Of a stretch of 64,000 bases of DNA, positions 9,084-19,327 are shown piece by piece. This DNA is from Nocardioidaceae bacterium. GTDB taxonomy: Bacteria > Actinomycetota > Actinomycetes > Propionibacteriales > Nocardioidaceae. Each line of letters begins with the position of its first letter. Positions within the stretch are counted from its first letter, which is position 1. Below the pieces are notes generated by a model, which did no database searches, was not told where the DNA came from, and was given only the letters and a program-made list of their open reading frames with translations. The position numbers and the translations under genes were made by a program. The DNA is taken from assembly GCA_018672315.1 (NCBI GenBank), contig CP076053.1, positions 1,723,827-1,787,826 on the forward strand, written 5' to 3'.

Positions 9084-9098
9084 TGGGAATGAGTATCA
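9084..9098. promoter_or_regulatory. Possible Zur operator
   Basis: TGGGAATGAGTATCA is an imperfect palindrome that agrees at 12 of 15 positions with the Zur-type pattern TGATAATGATTATCA. It sits 17 bp before the permease start codon. Zur binding is inferred. Confidence 0.4.
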
Positions 9099-9163
9099 GA
9101 ACCGTACGACACTTCGTGCCTCGTCGGCTGCGAACCGCCGACCTCGCGCGCGTACGCCTTGTG

Positions 9164-9169
9164 TAGGGT
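9164..9169 (+). promoter_or_regulatory. TAGGGT -10-like box of tRNA-Ser(CGA)
   Basis: TAGGGT ends 7 nt before the first base of the tRNA. The tRNA 5' end gives an independent position reference for this hexamer as a -10 element in this genome. Confidence 0.5.
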
Positions 9170-9176
9170 TTCTCCC

Positions 9177-9266
9177 GGTGGCGTGTCCGAGCGGCCTAAG
9201 GAGAACGCCTCGAAAGCGTTTGTTGGGGCAACCCAACCGAGGGTTCAAATCCCTCCGCCACCGCCA
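9177..9266 (+). tRNA. tRNA-Ser(CGA)
   Basis: Cloverleaf with acceptor GGTGGCG/CGCCACC, discriminator G and encoded CCA (9264-9266). The anticodon loop CTCGAAA gives anticodon CGA. The long variable arm (TTGGGGCAACCCAA) is the class II hallmark of serine tRNAs, and the T-arm is GGGTTCAAATCCC. Confidence 0.95.
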
Positions 9267-9352
9267 CATCCAGTTGGTCACGACGGGCCGGCACCCTCAG
9301 GCGGGTGTCGGCCCGTCGTACGCGGCGTCGATGACGGTCTGATCGCCTGACG

Positions 9353-9550
9353 TCAGCCGCGACGGAACAGGCGGCTGAAGGCGCCCCCGGCCGGTGCGGG
9401 GCTCCGGTCGGCGGCGCTGCGCTCACCGGGCGCGTGCTCGCCCGGACACCACTGGCCGGCGGGAACACCGGCCTCGACCTGGGCGATGTGCTGGCCGCAT
9501 CCGGCCCAGGTGGTCTTGCCGCAGACGTCGCAGGTGAGGGGACGGCACAT
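9353..9550 (-). CDS. Small Cys-rich protein (zinc-ribbon-like)
   Basis: 65-aa protein beginning MCRPLTCDVCGKTTWAGCGQ, with CDVC and later GC and WC cysteines that could form a metal site; the C-terminus is Ala/Pro-rich with a basic end. Similar short proteins occur widely in actinobacteria but have no assigned role. The ATG at 9550 follows an AAGGAGC site. It is divergent from the DUF302/CsoR-family operon and may share its regulation. Confidence 0.7.
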   Translation of the reverse strand: MCRPLTCDVCGKTTWAGCGQHIAQVEAGVPAGQWCPGEHAPGERSAADRSPAPAGGAFSRLFRRG

Positions 9551-9594
9551 GAGGGCTCCTTCGTTCGTCGGGGCGCACCGAATGCGCCGAGCTA

Positions 9595-9626
9595 TGTCCG
9601 GACAATAACACCCCCGGGGGTATAGT
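9595..9626. promoter_or_regulatory. CsoR/CstR-type operator and -10 box
   Basis: The divergent region holds TGTCCGGACA (perfect 10-bp palindrome, 9595-9604) and ACCCCCGGGGGT (9610-9621), the G/C tract dyad typical of CsoR-family operators, directly joined to TATAGT (9621-9626), a -10 box for the DUF302 operon. A repressor bound here would block the promoter. Confidence 0.6.
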
Positions 9627-9665
9627 CGGCAGCGACCGAGACCCGCACCTGCGAGGAGCGCACCC

Positions 9666-10342
<677 letters not shown>

Positions 10343-10397
10343 GGTGCCACCGCGCCGGGGGGTGAGTCGTTCACCCCCGGATGGGTAGGACGGCGTC

Positions 10398-11054
10398 ATG
10401 CTCACCGGTGCGGCGCGTCGTGCACGTGTGGCGGGCGTTGCCGTGATAGGCACCGCGCTGCTCAGCGGATGCGTCTACGCCGAGGCGAGCAGTGCGACGG
10501 CGATCCGCCCGGCCGCCGCGTCGTCGCCGGTCGTCGCGCCGAGCACGGAGTCCGAGTCCGAGTCCGACCCTGCGGGCGGTGACGACCTGAGCCGGGTCCA
10601 CGACGAGCAGGACGCTGCGTACGTGCTCGCCGCCGTGGAGCACCACGAGCTCACCGGCCGCCTGGCGGACCTGATGCTCGCCGAAGCACGCGCGACCGAC
10701 GAGCACCGCGCGCTGGCGGAGCTGCTCGTGGCCACGCAGGCGAGCCGGGTCGAGGGGCTCCACGACCTGCTCGCGGTCTGGGACCGCGACACGCACCTCC
10801 CGGCCCGCGCCGTCGACGGTGAAACCGCGCTCGGGACGGTCGAGGAGAGTCTGGCGCTGCTCGAGGAGCAGCGCGACAGCCCCGGCTTCGCGCCGTTCTG
10901 GCTGCTCACCGTCGCCGAGCACCAGCAGGCCCTGCTGCAGCCGGCCCGGCGTACGGCGGCGCGGGGCACCTCACCGGACGCGCGCGCCCACGCCGAGACC
11001 TTCGTACGCGACCACGCGCTCGTCGCCGCCCGCCTGGCCGAGCTGGGAGCCTGA
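10398..11054 (+). CDS. Lipoprotein with DUF305/ferritin-like helical domain
   Basis: 218-aa exported lipoprotein: basic n-region, hydrophobic core and lipobox LLSGC at about residue 23. After a Ser/Glu linker comes an alpha-helical domain with two similar repeats (DAAYVLAAVEHHELTGRLADLMLAEARATDEHRALAELL and FWLLTVAEHQQALL ... VRDHALVAARLAELGA). The EHHE and AEHQ motifs recall DUF305, which can bind metal, but the match is diverged. It starts 55 bp after the CsoR-type gene and may belong to the same metal/thiol-stress region. Confidence 0.65.
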   Translation: MLTGAARRARVAGVAVIGTALLSGCVYAEASSATAIRPAAASSPVVAPSTESESESDPAGGDDLSRVHDEQDAAYVLAAVEHHELTGRLADLMLAEARATDEHRALAELLVATQASRVEGLHDLLAVWDRDTHLPARAVDGETALGTVEESLALLEEQRDSPGFAPFWLLTVAEHQQALLQPARRTAARGTSPDARAHAETFVRDHALVAARLAELGA

Positions 11055-11058
11055 GCGC

Positions 11059-11403
11059 TCAGCGCACGAGCAGCGCGACGACGACGGGGGCCACACCGAG
11101 CAGCAGCCACGGGCTGAGGACCGGCTTGCGGTGGATGGCCCGGCCGGCGACCACCGCCATGACGCAGAAGATCCCGGCGATGAGGATGAGACCGGTCTCG
11201 GCACCCGCGCGACGGTCGCCGAGTGTGAACGCCGCGTAGAAGACCCCCGCCGCCAGATGCAGGATCGTCGACACGGCCAGCACCGACATGACCCACATCT
11301 GCACGGTCGACAGGCTCATCTCGTACCCCGAGGCCGACTGCCGCGGCCGCGGGTCGGCGGGGTCGATCAGGTGCCGGCGCCGTCGGTCGGTGGTCACCCC
11401 CAC
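11059..11403 (-). CDS. Three-TM membrane protein of unknown function
   Basis: 114-aa protein with a basic N-terminus (DRRRRHLIDP) and three hydrophobic segments near residues 33-58, 68-86 and 92-112. The start is either the GTG at 11403 or the GTG at 11397. No family recognised. Convergent with the lipoprotein gene, with 4 bp between them. Confidence 0.6.
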   Translation of the reverse strand: MGVTTDRRRRHLIDPADPRPRQSASGYEMSLSTVQMWVMSVLAVSTILHLAAGVFYAAFTLGDRRAGAETGLILIAGIFCVMAVVAGRAIHRKPVLSPWLLLGVAPVVVALLVR

Positions 11404-11475
11404 ATCCTAGGAGCCGCTCGCGCGCACCCCCCGTGGCCCATTCGTGAGGTGTGACCTGCGCCGCAGAGCGCGAAG

Positions 11476-12237
<762 letters not shown>

Positions 12238-12267
12238 CCCCTCGCCGCCGTCGTCACGCAGCCCCGC

Positions 12268-14496
12268 TCAGGCGCGGTGGCGCCCCCCGGCCGCGACCGG
12301 CTCGGGCTCGTCCTCCGGCCGGGGCGCCGCGTGCCGGCCCCGCGGGTCGGCGGCGGACTCGCCCTCGACGTCGACGGTCGGGAGCACGCGCCCGAGCCAG
12401 GAGGGGAGCCACCAGGTGGCACGGCCGAGCTTGGTCATCACGGCCGGCACGATGATGAGCCGCACGACGAAGGCGTCGACCAGCACGCCCAGTCCGAGCG
12501 CCAGCCCGAAGGTCTTGATGATCCGGTCGTCGGCCGAGACGAACGCGAGGAACACGCTCGCCAGGATCAGGGCGGCGGCCACGACGACCCGACCCGACCC
12601 CACGAGCCCGGCGCGGACAGCGCGGGTCGGCTCCCCGGTGAGCTGCCACTCCTCCTGCATCCGCGAGACCAGGAAGACCTGGTAGTCCATCGCGAGGCCG
12701 AACAGGATCGCGAACACCATGATCGGCACGAACGGCAGGATCGGTCCGGTGCCCGTGACCCCGAGCAGGCCGTTGGCGAACCCGTCCTGGAAGACCAGCG
12801 TGGTGACGCCGAGCGAGACCGCGAGCGAGAGCAGGCTCGAGACCGCGCCGAGCGCCGGCACGAGCACGGAGCGGAACAGCAGCACGAGCATCAGGAAGCC
12901 CAGTCCGACCACGACGCTGAGGAACAGCGGGAGCGCGTCGACCAGCACGGTGGTGAAGTCCGCGGAGATGGCGGTCGAGCCGCCCACGTACGCCTGTGCG
13001 TCAGTGCCATCGAGGACAGCAGGCACCACGTCGTCCCGGATGCGGTCGAGGGTGTCGCCGGTCGCGGGGTCCTGCGGCCCGGTCGTGGGCTGTACCTGGA
13101 TGAGGGCGGTGTCGCCGGCTTCGGAGGGCTGGGGCGGGCTGGCGAAGGCGACGCCCTCGGTGCCGTTGAGGCGCTCGACGAGCTGGGCCGCCGGCGCAAG
13201 GGCCTGCTCGCCGGTGCCGCCGAGCTCCACGGCCACCAGGAACGGGCCGTTCGCGCCGTCGCCGAAGCCCTCGGCGGTCAGCTCGTACGCCACCCGCGTC
13301 AGGCTGCCCTCGGCGTCGCCGGAGGCGTCGGGGAAGCCGCTGCGGAGGTCGAGCACCGGGGAGGCGATCGCCAGGAGCACCACGGTCGCCAGCGTGGCGA
13401 TCACGCCGGGGCGCTTCTGCAGCACGTCGGCCCACCGGGAGAAGAGGCGCCCCTCGCGCGCCGAGCGCTTGTCGGCGCCGGGCACCTTGCCGGCGAGCGA
13501 GCGCTTGCCCAGCAGCGAGAGCGCCGCGGGCAGCAGCAGGGTCGCCGAGAGCATCACGAAGGCGACGGTGACGGCGGCGGCGATGGCGAGGCCGTTCATG
13601 AACCCGATGCCGAGCACGAACAGGCCGAGCAGCGCGATGATCACCGTGAAGGCGGCGAAGAGCACCGCGCGTCCGGCGGTGGAGACCGCCTCGAGCACGG
13701 CGTCGCGCGGCTCGGCGCCGTCGTGGCGCGCGCGGCGGTAGCGGTTGACCACGAAGAGCCCGTAGTCGATGCCGACGCCCAGACCGATCATCGTGGCAAG
13801 CGTCGGTCCGAAGGTGGCGATCGTGAAGACGTTGGCGAGGATCGTCACCGCACCCAGACCGCCGGCGAGTCCCAGGGCGGCGGTGAGGATCGGCAGACCG
13901 GCGGCCACCACGGACCCGAAGGCGATGAGCAGCACGATCGCAGCGACGGTCAGGCCGACGATCTCGCCGGTCGCGGGCGGCTCGGTCGTGGCGGCCTGCA
14001 GGATCTGGCCGGCCAGGCCCAGGTCGCCCGTCGGGATGTCGGCGCGTGCCTGCTCGGCGAGGTCGACGATCTCGCGGACCGAGGCGACGTCGACGTCCTG
14101 CATCTCACCGTCGAAGACGATCCGCCCCTGGGCGATCGAGCCGTCCTCGCTGACCAGGCCCTGCTGCGCCGCCTGCCGTGCCGGGAGGTCGATCGGCGAG
14201 ACGACCTGGGCGACGCCGTCGACGTCGGAGGCCTCGGAGAGCAGCGTGCTCACCGCCTCGCGTACGGGCGCCTCGTTGCGGTAGACCACCTGCACCACGG
14301 CCTGGCTGGTGGCGCCCCCGAAGTCCTCGGCCAGGATGTTCTGGGCCGTGGAGGACTCGGTGTCGGGGAGGGTGAAGGAGTCGTCGTAGGAGCCGCCGCC
14401 GACGAGGGCGCCGATGCCGAGGGCGACCAGGGCGACCACCCAGACGAGGATGGCGACGAGCGGTCGACGGACGGCGTGGCGGAACACGGAGGTCAT
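12268..14496 (-). CDS. MMPL/RND-family exporter
   Basis: 742-aa transporter with the duplicated MMPL layout: N-terminal helix, a periplasmic loop (about 35-170), five helices, a second loop (about 390-530) and a last block of helices. Family motifs include VGIDYGLFVVNRYR in the first half and FGLAMDYQVFLVSRMQEEW in the second, which hold the Asp-Tyr proton-relay positions. MMPL proteins export lipids, siderophores or drugs; the substrate here is unknown. It is divergent from a MarR regulator with paired palindromes between, so MarR-controlled efflux is likely. Confidence 0.92.
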   Translation of the reverse strand: MTSVFRHAVRRPLVAILVWVVALVALGIGALVGGGSYDDSFTLPDTESSTAQNILAEDFGGATSQAVVQVVYRNEAPVREAVSTLLSEASDVDGVAQVVSPIDLPARQAAQQGLVSEDGSIAQGRIVFDGEMQDVDVASVREIVDLAEQARADIPTGDLGLAGQILQAATTEPPATGEIVGLTVAAIVLLIAFGSVVAAGLPILTAALGLAGGLGAVTILANVFTIATFGPTLATMIGLGVGIDYGLFVVNRYRRARHDGAEPRDAVLEAVSTAGRAVLFAAFTVIIALLGLFVLGIGFMNGLAIAAAVTVAFVMLSATLLLPAALSLLGKRSLAGKVPGADKRSAREGRLFSRWADVLQKRPGVIATLATVVLLAIASPVLDLRSGFPDASGDAEGSLTRVAYELTAEGFGDGANGPFLVAVELGGTGEQALAPAAQLVERLNGTEGVAFASPPQPSEAGDTALIQVQPTTGPQDPATGDTLDRIRDDVVPAVLDGTDAQAYVGGSTAISADFTTVLVDALPLFLSVVVGLGFLMLVLLFRSVLVPALGAVSSLLSLAVSLGVTTLVFQDGFANGLLGVTGTGPILPFVPIMVFAILFGLAMDYQVFLVSRMQEEWQLTGEPTRAVRAGLVGSGRVVVAAALILASVFLAFVSADDRIIKTFGLALGLGVLVDAFVVRLIIVPAVMTKLGRATWWLPSWLGRVLPTVDVEGESAADPRGRHAAPRPEDEPEPVAAGGRHRA

Positions 14497-14541
14497 AGGG
14501 CGTCTCCAGGCTGAGGTGGATCGGGGCGAGGTCCGAGTGAG

Positions 14542-14618
14542 GTTTGAGAGAAACGGGGGCGCCCAGCATCATGTGTGGGACACATGCATTATGTGTGTGC
14601 TGCACACGGGTTTCAAAC
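14542..14618. promoter_or_regulatory. Palindromic operators between MMPL and MarR genes
   Basis: Two perfect dyads sit side by side: ATGTGTGGGACACAT (14571-14585) and GTGTGCTGCACAC (14595-14607). An outer pair GTTTGA/TCAAAC (14542-14547, 14613-14618) encloses both. MarR binding is inferred from the divergent layout. Confidence 0.6.
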
Positions 14619-14647
14619 GCGACGACGTCAAGTGAGAGGAGGGCCAC

Positions 14648-15310
14648 GTGACCGGGTCCGAGCCACGCGGCGTCGACTCCGCGGTGCCGAGCTCGCCTCG
14701 TCTCGCCGACGCGGTCGTACGCCTCGACGCGGCCTTCCTCCGGCTGCGTCGATGGATGAGCAATCCGCCGTCGCCGCAGCGGCTCGAGGCCCTCACGAGC
14801 ACCCTCGGCGACAGCGACGTCGTCGAGGCGGACCCGGCGAAGATCGCGGCCTGCGAGGCGGTGGCCTCCCTGCGCGAGGACGGTCCGGTGATGGTGGGGC
14901 AGGTCGCCGCGCACCTCTCGCTCGAACGCTCCACCGCGTCCCGGCTGCTCGGGGACTGTGAGCGTCTGGGTCTCGTCTCCCGCGAGCACGACCCCACGGA
15001 CCGGCGTCGCGTGCTGCTCGAGCTCACCGACGAGGGCGAACGCGTGGCCGAGCAGACGACGGGCATCCGCCGTCGCCTCATGGCCCGTCTGGTGGCCGAC
15101 TGGGACGAGGCCGACCTCGATCGCTTCATCGACCAGTTCGACGAGCTCTCCGACCGCATCGGCCACGTCATCGGCGAGGTCGTCGCAGGCCGCGTCCCGG
15201 CCGAGCTGGTCGAGGCCCTCGCGACGCCCTCAGGCGACGGGCCCACGCGCGAGACGACCGCGGCTCACGGAGCGGCGGACGCCTCCGGCGCGTCGTCGGT
15301 CACGACGTAG
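14648..15310 (+). CDS. MarR-family transcriptional regulator
   Basis: 220-aa regulator with the winged-helix core in the middle: VGQVAAHLSLERSTASRLLGDCERLGLVSREHDPTDRRRVLLELTDEGE, including the wing DPTDRRR. The N-terminal 40 residues and the C-terminal 40 residues are longer than in typical MarR proteins. It faces the MMPL exporter and likely represses it. The last 46 bp overlap tail-to-tail with the arsI gene on the other strand. Confidence 0.9.
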   Translation: MTGSEPRGVDSAVPSSPRLADAVVRLDAAFLRLRRWMSNPPSPQRLEALTSTLGDSDVVEADPAKIAACEAVASLREDGPVMVGQVAAHLSLERSTASRLLGDCERLGLVSREHDPTDRRRVLLELTDEGERVAEQTTGIRRRLMARLVADWDEADLDRFIDQFDELSDRIGHVIGEVVAGRVPAELVEALATPSGDGPTRETTAAHGAADASGASSVTT

Positions 15311-15666
15311 TTCTCCCACTCCAGGCTGCCGGGGTCGGTGATCCAGTGCTTGTCCTGGCGGGCGTGGCAGCAGACGGTCCCGTCCTCGCGGCGCAGGACG
15401 TGGCCCGACGCCTCCAGTCGGCGCGCCTCCGCCTCGACGGCCTCGGTCGACGAGCGCTCGACCCCGAGGTGGTCGAGGCCGCCGGCTCGTGACGGGTCCT
15501 CGAGGAGGGCGAGCTTCAGCGGCGGCCGGGTGATCGAGAAGTTCGCGTAGCCCGGACGCACCTTGTGCGGCTCGGTGGCGAAGAGGTCGCGGTAGAAGGC
15601 GATGGCCTCGGTCAGGTCGGGGACGTGCAGCGCCAGCTGCACCCGGTCGAGGGGCGGCGTGCTCAT
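15265..15666 (-). CDS. arsI: ArsI/CadI-family dioxygenase (C-As lyase)
   Basis: 133-aa VOC/glyoxalase-fold protein. It matches ArsI, an Fe(II)-dependent dioxygenase that cleaves the carbon-arsenic bond of trivalent methylarsenicals: QLALHVPDLTEAIAFYRDLF, DHLGVE, and the vicinal cysteine pair in GTVCCHARQDKHW that binds the arsenical. The ATG at 15666 has an AGGAG site. It is divergent from an arsR-type gene with an ArsR-like operator between. CadI, an older name for the same family, is the alternative label. Confidence 0.88.
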   Translation of the reverse strand: MSTPPLDRVQLALHVPDLTEAIAFYRDLFATEPHKVRPGYANFSITRPPLKLALLEDPSRAGGLDHLGVERSSTEAVEAEARRLEASGHVLRREDGTVCCHARQDKHWITDPGSLEWENYVVTDDAPEASAAP

Positions 15667-15727
15667 GAGGCTCCTGTCATAGATGGATGTGAATGACACG
15701 ATGCCAGCAGGGGCTTCGTCGGCGCAA

Positions 15728-15749
15728 GTCATCGAACGCTGTCGATGAC
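15728..15749. promoter_or_regulatory. ArsR operator
   Basis: GTCATCGA and its perfect complement TCGATGAC flank a 6-nt centre, the ATC-N-GAT style dyad of ArsR-family sites. A second weaker dyad, TGTCAT/ATGACA, lies at 15675-15698 nearer arsI. Confidence 0.65.
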
Positions 15750-15768
15750 GGCGTGGGAGGATCGCGCC

Positions 15769-16173
15769 ATGAGCCCGAAGCCGCTCCCGGACCTGCCGGC
15801 GCCGGTCCCCGCACGCCAGTGCTGTGCCCCCCTGGGCCAGGCGCCCCTGACCTCCTCGGAAGCGGACGAGCTGGCGTGGCGGCTGAAGGCCCTGGCGGAC
15901 GGGAACCGTCTGCGGCTCCTGTCGCTGCTGCTGTCCGGCGACGGGCCCGGCCTGCGTACGCGTGACCTCGTCGACCCTCTCGGTCTCACCCAGCCGACCG
16001 TCACCCACCATCTGCGGCAGCTGGTCGCAGCAGGTCTCGTGACCGCCGAGCGACGGAGCTCCGAGTCCTGGTACGCCGCTGACCGGGGGACTCTGCAGGA
16101 CCTGGGCTCGCTGCTGCTGCCCGACGCCGCGGGGGCGGCTCCGGAGAGCGAGCACGACGACCTGCGAGCATGA
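15769..16173 (+). CDS. arsR: ArsR-family regulator with N-terminal Cys pair
   Basis: 134-aa winged-helix repressor: ALADGNRLRLLSLL, then the recognition helix TQPTVTHHLRQLVAAGLV. The classical ELCVCDL metal motif is replaced by LRTRDLV; the only cysteines are a vicinal pair (RQCC) about 18 residues from the start. Two-Cys ArsR proteins include repressors selective for methylated As(III), which fits the ArsI partner. The ATG at 15769 follows GGGAGGA. Confidence 0.87.
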   Translation: MSPKPLPDLPAPVPARQCCAPLGQAPLTSSEADELAWRLKALADGNRLRLLSLLLSGDGPGLRTRDLVDPLGLTQPTVTHHLRQLVAAGLVTAERRSSESWYAADRGTLQDLGSLLLPDAAGAAPESEHDDLRA

Positions 16174-16177
16174 GGCC

Positions 16178-16812
16178 GTGATTGCTGCCGCCGGTCCTGG
16201 GCGCCCCGGCCGTCCCGGCCGCACGGCCGCGTCCGCTGCCCTCGGCACGCTCGCACTGCTCCTGGCCTCGTGCACCGGAGCGCCGGACCCGTCGACCTCG
16301 CGCGCGGACACCGCGCCGGGCGTACGCCCGACAGCGTCGCTGAGCCCGGGCGACGGCGTCGTCCGCGAGGAGCCGATCCAGGCGTGCGACGTGCTCACGG
16401 CCGAGCGGGCAGAGCAGGTGCTCGGGTCCGTCGCCGACCTCCCCACCGCCGCCACGACGGGCACCGCCGGGCCCGACCTCGCGGTGACGAGCTGCAGCTA
16501 CCTCTCCGTCGACCGCGACGAGGACGGCGCGCGCAACGCCGTGGGGCTCGTCGTACGCACCGCGCTGTCCGCCGCCGGTGTCGCCGCCAACCGGGACCGC
16601 TTCTCCGACGCCGAGCGGCCCACGGGCGCCGAGCCGGTCGACGGGCTCGGCGAGCAGGCCTTCTGGGCACCCGAGCTGGGCCAGCTCAACGTGCTCGCCG
16701 ACGACCAGTGGTACGTCGTCACCTACGGTGGCCTCGACCCTCGGGCGAACACCCTCGAGGAGACCCGCGCCGCCGCGGCCGTCATCGCAGCCGACCTCGA
16801 GGAGAGCACTCC

Positions 16813-16816
<4 letters not shown>
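16178..16816 (+). CDS. DUF3558-like lipoprotein
   Basis: 212-aa exported lipoprotein with lipobox LLASC near residue 31 after a basic, Pro-rich start. The mature part has ACDVLTAERAEQVLG, two conserved Cys (one in TSCSYLS) and a C-terminal WYVVTYGG segment, resembling the actinobacterial DUF3558 group of surface lipoproteins. Function unknown. The stop overlaps the moxR start (GTGA), so it is coupled to the AAA ATPase. Confidence 0.7.
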
Positions 16817-17682
<866 letters not shown>

Positions 17683-17699
17683 GCCGACCGGCACACGTC

Positions 17700-19256
17700 G
17701 TGGATCGCGGGGGCGTCGCCCGGGCGGCGGGGCTCCTCACGGTGCTCACCGCGGTCAGCCAGCTGCTCGGATTCGTCCGTGACGCGGTCGTCGCCGCGGT
17801 GTTCGGCGCGGGGGCCGCGCTCGACGCCTACCTGGTCTCCCAGGGGCTGATGAACCTCGTGCTGGCCCTGGTGGCCTCGGCGATGGCGCGGGCGGTCGTG
17901 CCCACCGTCAGCCGGGCCGTGGCCGACGGGGATCCCTCGGGGGGCCACCGCGTCACCCGGACCGTGCTGACCCTCACCGCACTGGTGCTGCTCACCGGGG
18001 CCGCCACCGCGTGGTTCGCCGTCGACGGGCTGGTCGCGATCCTCGCGCCCGGCTTCGACGACGCCACGCGAGAGGTCGCGGCAGACCTGTCACGCATCGT
18101 GCTGCTCGCCGCCGTGCTGGTCGCCGGCACCGACATCCTCGCTGCGGCGGCGCAGGCCCACGGTCGGTTCCTCTGGTCGGGGCTGCAGGGGATCGGCTTC
18201 AACGTCGTCATGATCGGGGTGGCTGCGACCCTGGGGGTGCGGTACGGCATCACATCCCTGGCCTGGGGTTTCGTCGCGGGCTCCGCCGTACGGCTCCTGA
18301 TGCAGCTGCCGGCCGCCCGGGCCACGGGTCTCACCGCCCGCCCCCGGCTCGACCTCCGTGACCCGGGCGTACGCGAGGTGCTGCACCTCGTGCCGGCCCT
18401 GCTGCTCACGGCTGCGGCCGTCAACGTCGGCACCCTCGTCGACAGGGCCGTCGGCTCCGCCCAGGGAGAGGGCGTCATCACCGCCCTCAGCCTGGGCTGG
18501 CGCATCGTCACGCTCGTCGACACCCTGCTCGTCGTGACGCTGCTGGCAGCGCTCTACCCCGCTTTCGGGGCGGCGGCCCGCCACGGCGGGGCGACCGTGG
18601 GGCGGCTGGTCACCCGTGCGATGCGGGTCGTCATCACGGTGCTCGCCCCGATCGTGATCGGACTCGTGCTCGTCGCGGAGCCGGTGGTGGCGCTGCTCTT
18701 CGGACGGGGGAGCTTCGACGACGCCGACGTGGCGGCGACGGGTCTGGCGGTGGCGGGCTACGCCGTCGGCGCGGTCGCCCTCGCGCTCCGATCGCTCGGG
18801 ACGCGCGCCTGTCTGGCCATGGGGGACACCCGCACCCCGATCATGGTCTCGCTGGTCGTCCTCGCGGTGAACGTCGTCGGCGACCTGACCCTCGGGTTGC
18901 TGTTCGGCATCGTGGGACTGGCCGCGGCGACGAGCCTGTCGCTCGCGGTCGGTGTGGTGCTGGTCGTGCGAGCGCTGCACCGGCGCCACGGAGCGGTCTC
19001 GGTGGGTGGCGTGCTCGCCACGACGGGCCGTGCCGGCGTGGCCGCGCTGCTCGCGGCGTCGCTGTGCCTCCTGCTCGGTCTGCCGGAGCTCGCCACGGCT
19101 GCGGAAGGCCTGCTCACGCAGCTCGGGGCCCTGCTGCTGACCGCGACGGTGCTGTGCGGTGCGTACGCCCTCGTGCTGCGACTCCTGCGCGCGCCGGAGC
19201 TGGAGGAGCTCGCGACCGCCGTGGTCGGGATGCGCCGAGGTCGGCGCGGACGATGA
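17700..19256 (+). CDS. MurJ/MviN-like lipid flippase
   Basis: 518-aa polytopic protein with about 14 hydrophobic segments. The N-terminus (GLLTVLTAVSQLLGFVRDAVVAAVFGAGAALDAYLVSQ) and the mid-protein AYPAF-like and VALLFGRGSFD segments are those of the MVIN/MurJ family in the MOP exporter superfamily. Length matches MurJ, but the gene is probably a paralogue dedicated to another lipid-linked substrate, because an ATP-grasp ligase follows. The GTG at 17700 lies 17 bp after moxR. Confidence 0.85.
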   Translation: MDRGGVARAAGLLTVLTAVSQLLGFVRDAVVAAVFGAGAALDAYLVSQGLMNLVLALVASAMARAVVPTVSRAVADGDPSGGHRVTRTVLTLTALVLLTGAATAWFAVDGLVAILAPGFDDATREVAADLSRIVLLAAVLVAGTDILAAAAQAHGRFLWSGLQGIGFNVVMIGVAATLGVRYGITSLAWGFVAGSAVRLLMQLPAARATGLTARPRLDLRDPGVREVLHLVPALLLTAAAVNVGTLVDRAVGSAQGEGVITALSLGWRIVTLVDTLLVVTLLAALYPAFGAAARHGGATVGRLVTRAMRVVITVLAPIVIGLVLVAEPVVALLFGRGSFDDADVAATGLAVAGYAVGAVALALRSLGTRACLAMGDTRTPIMVSLVVLAVNVVGDLTLGLLFGIVGLAAATSLSLAVGVVLVVRALHRRHGAVSVGGVLATTGRAGVAALLAASLCLLLGLPELATAAEGLLTQLGALLLTATVLCGAYALVLRLLRAPELEELATAVVGMRRGRRGR

Positions 19257-19327
19257 GGACCGATACGAACGGGAGCGACACGCAGAGGAGCCGCATCTGC
19301 GGCACGGTGACGACGTAAACGGGGAGC

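Noticed and set aside
9177-9266. tRNA-Ser as an attachment site for an integrated island
   Set aside because: No integrase and no duplicated tRNA 3' end was found downstream in the window.
12277-14514. 745-aa open frame on the plus strand across the MMPL gene
   Set aside because: Mirror of the real gene, with Glu/His/Gly-rich random composition and no domain.
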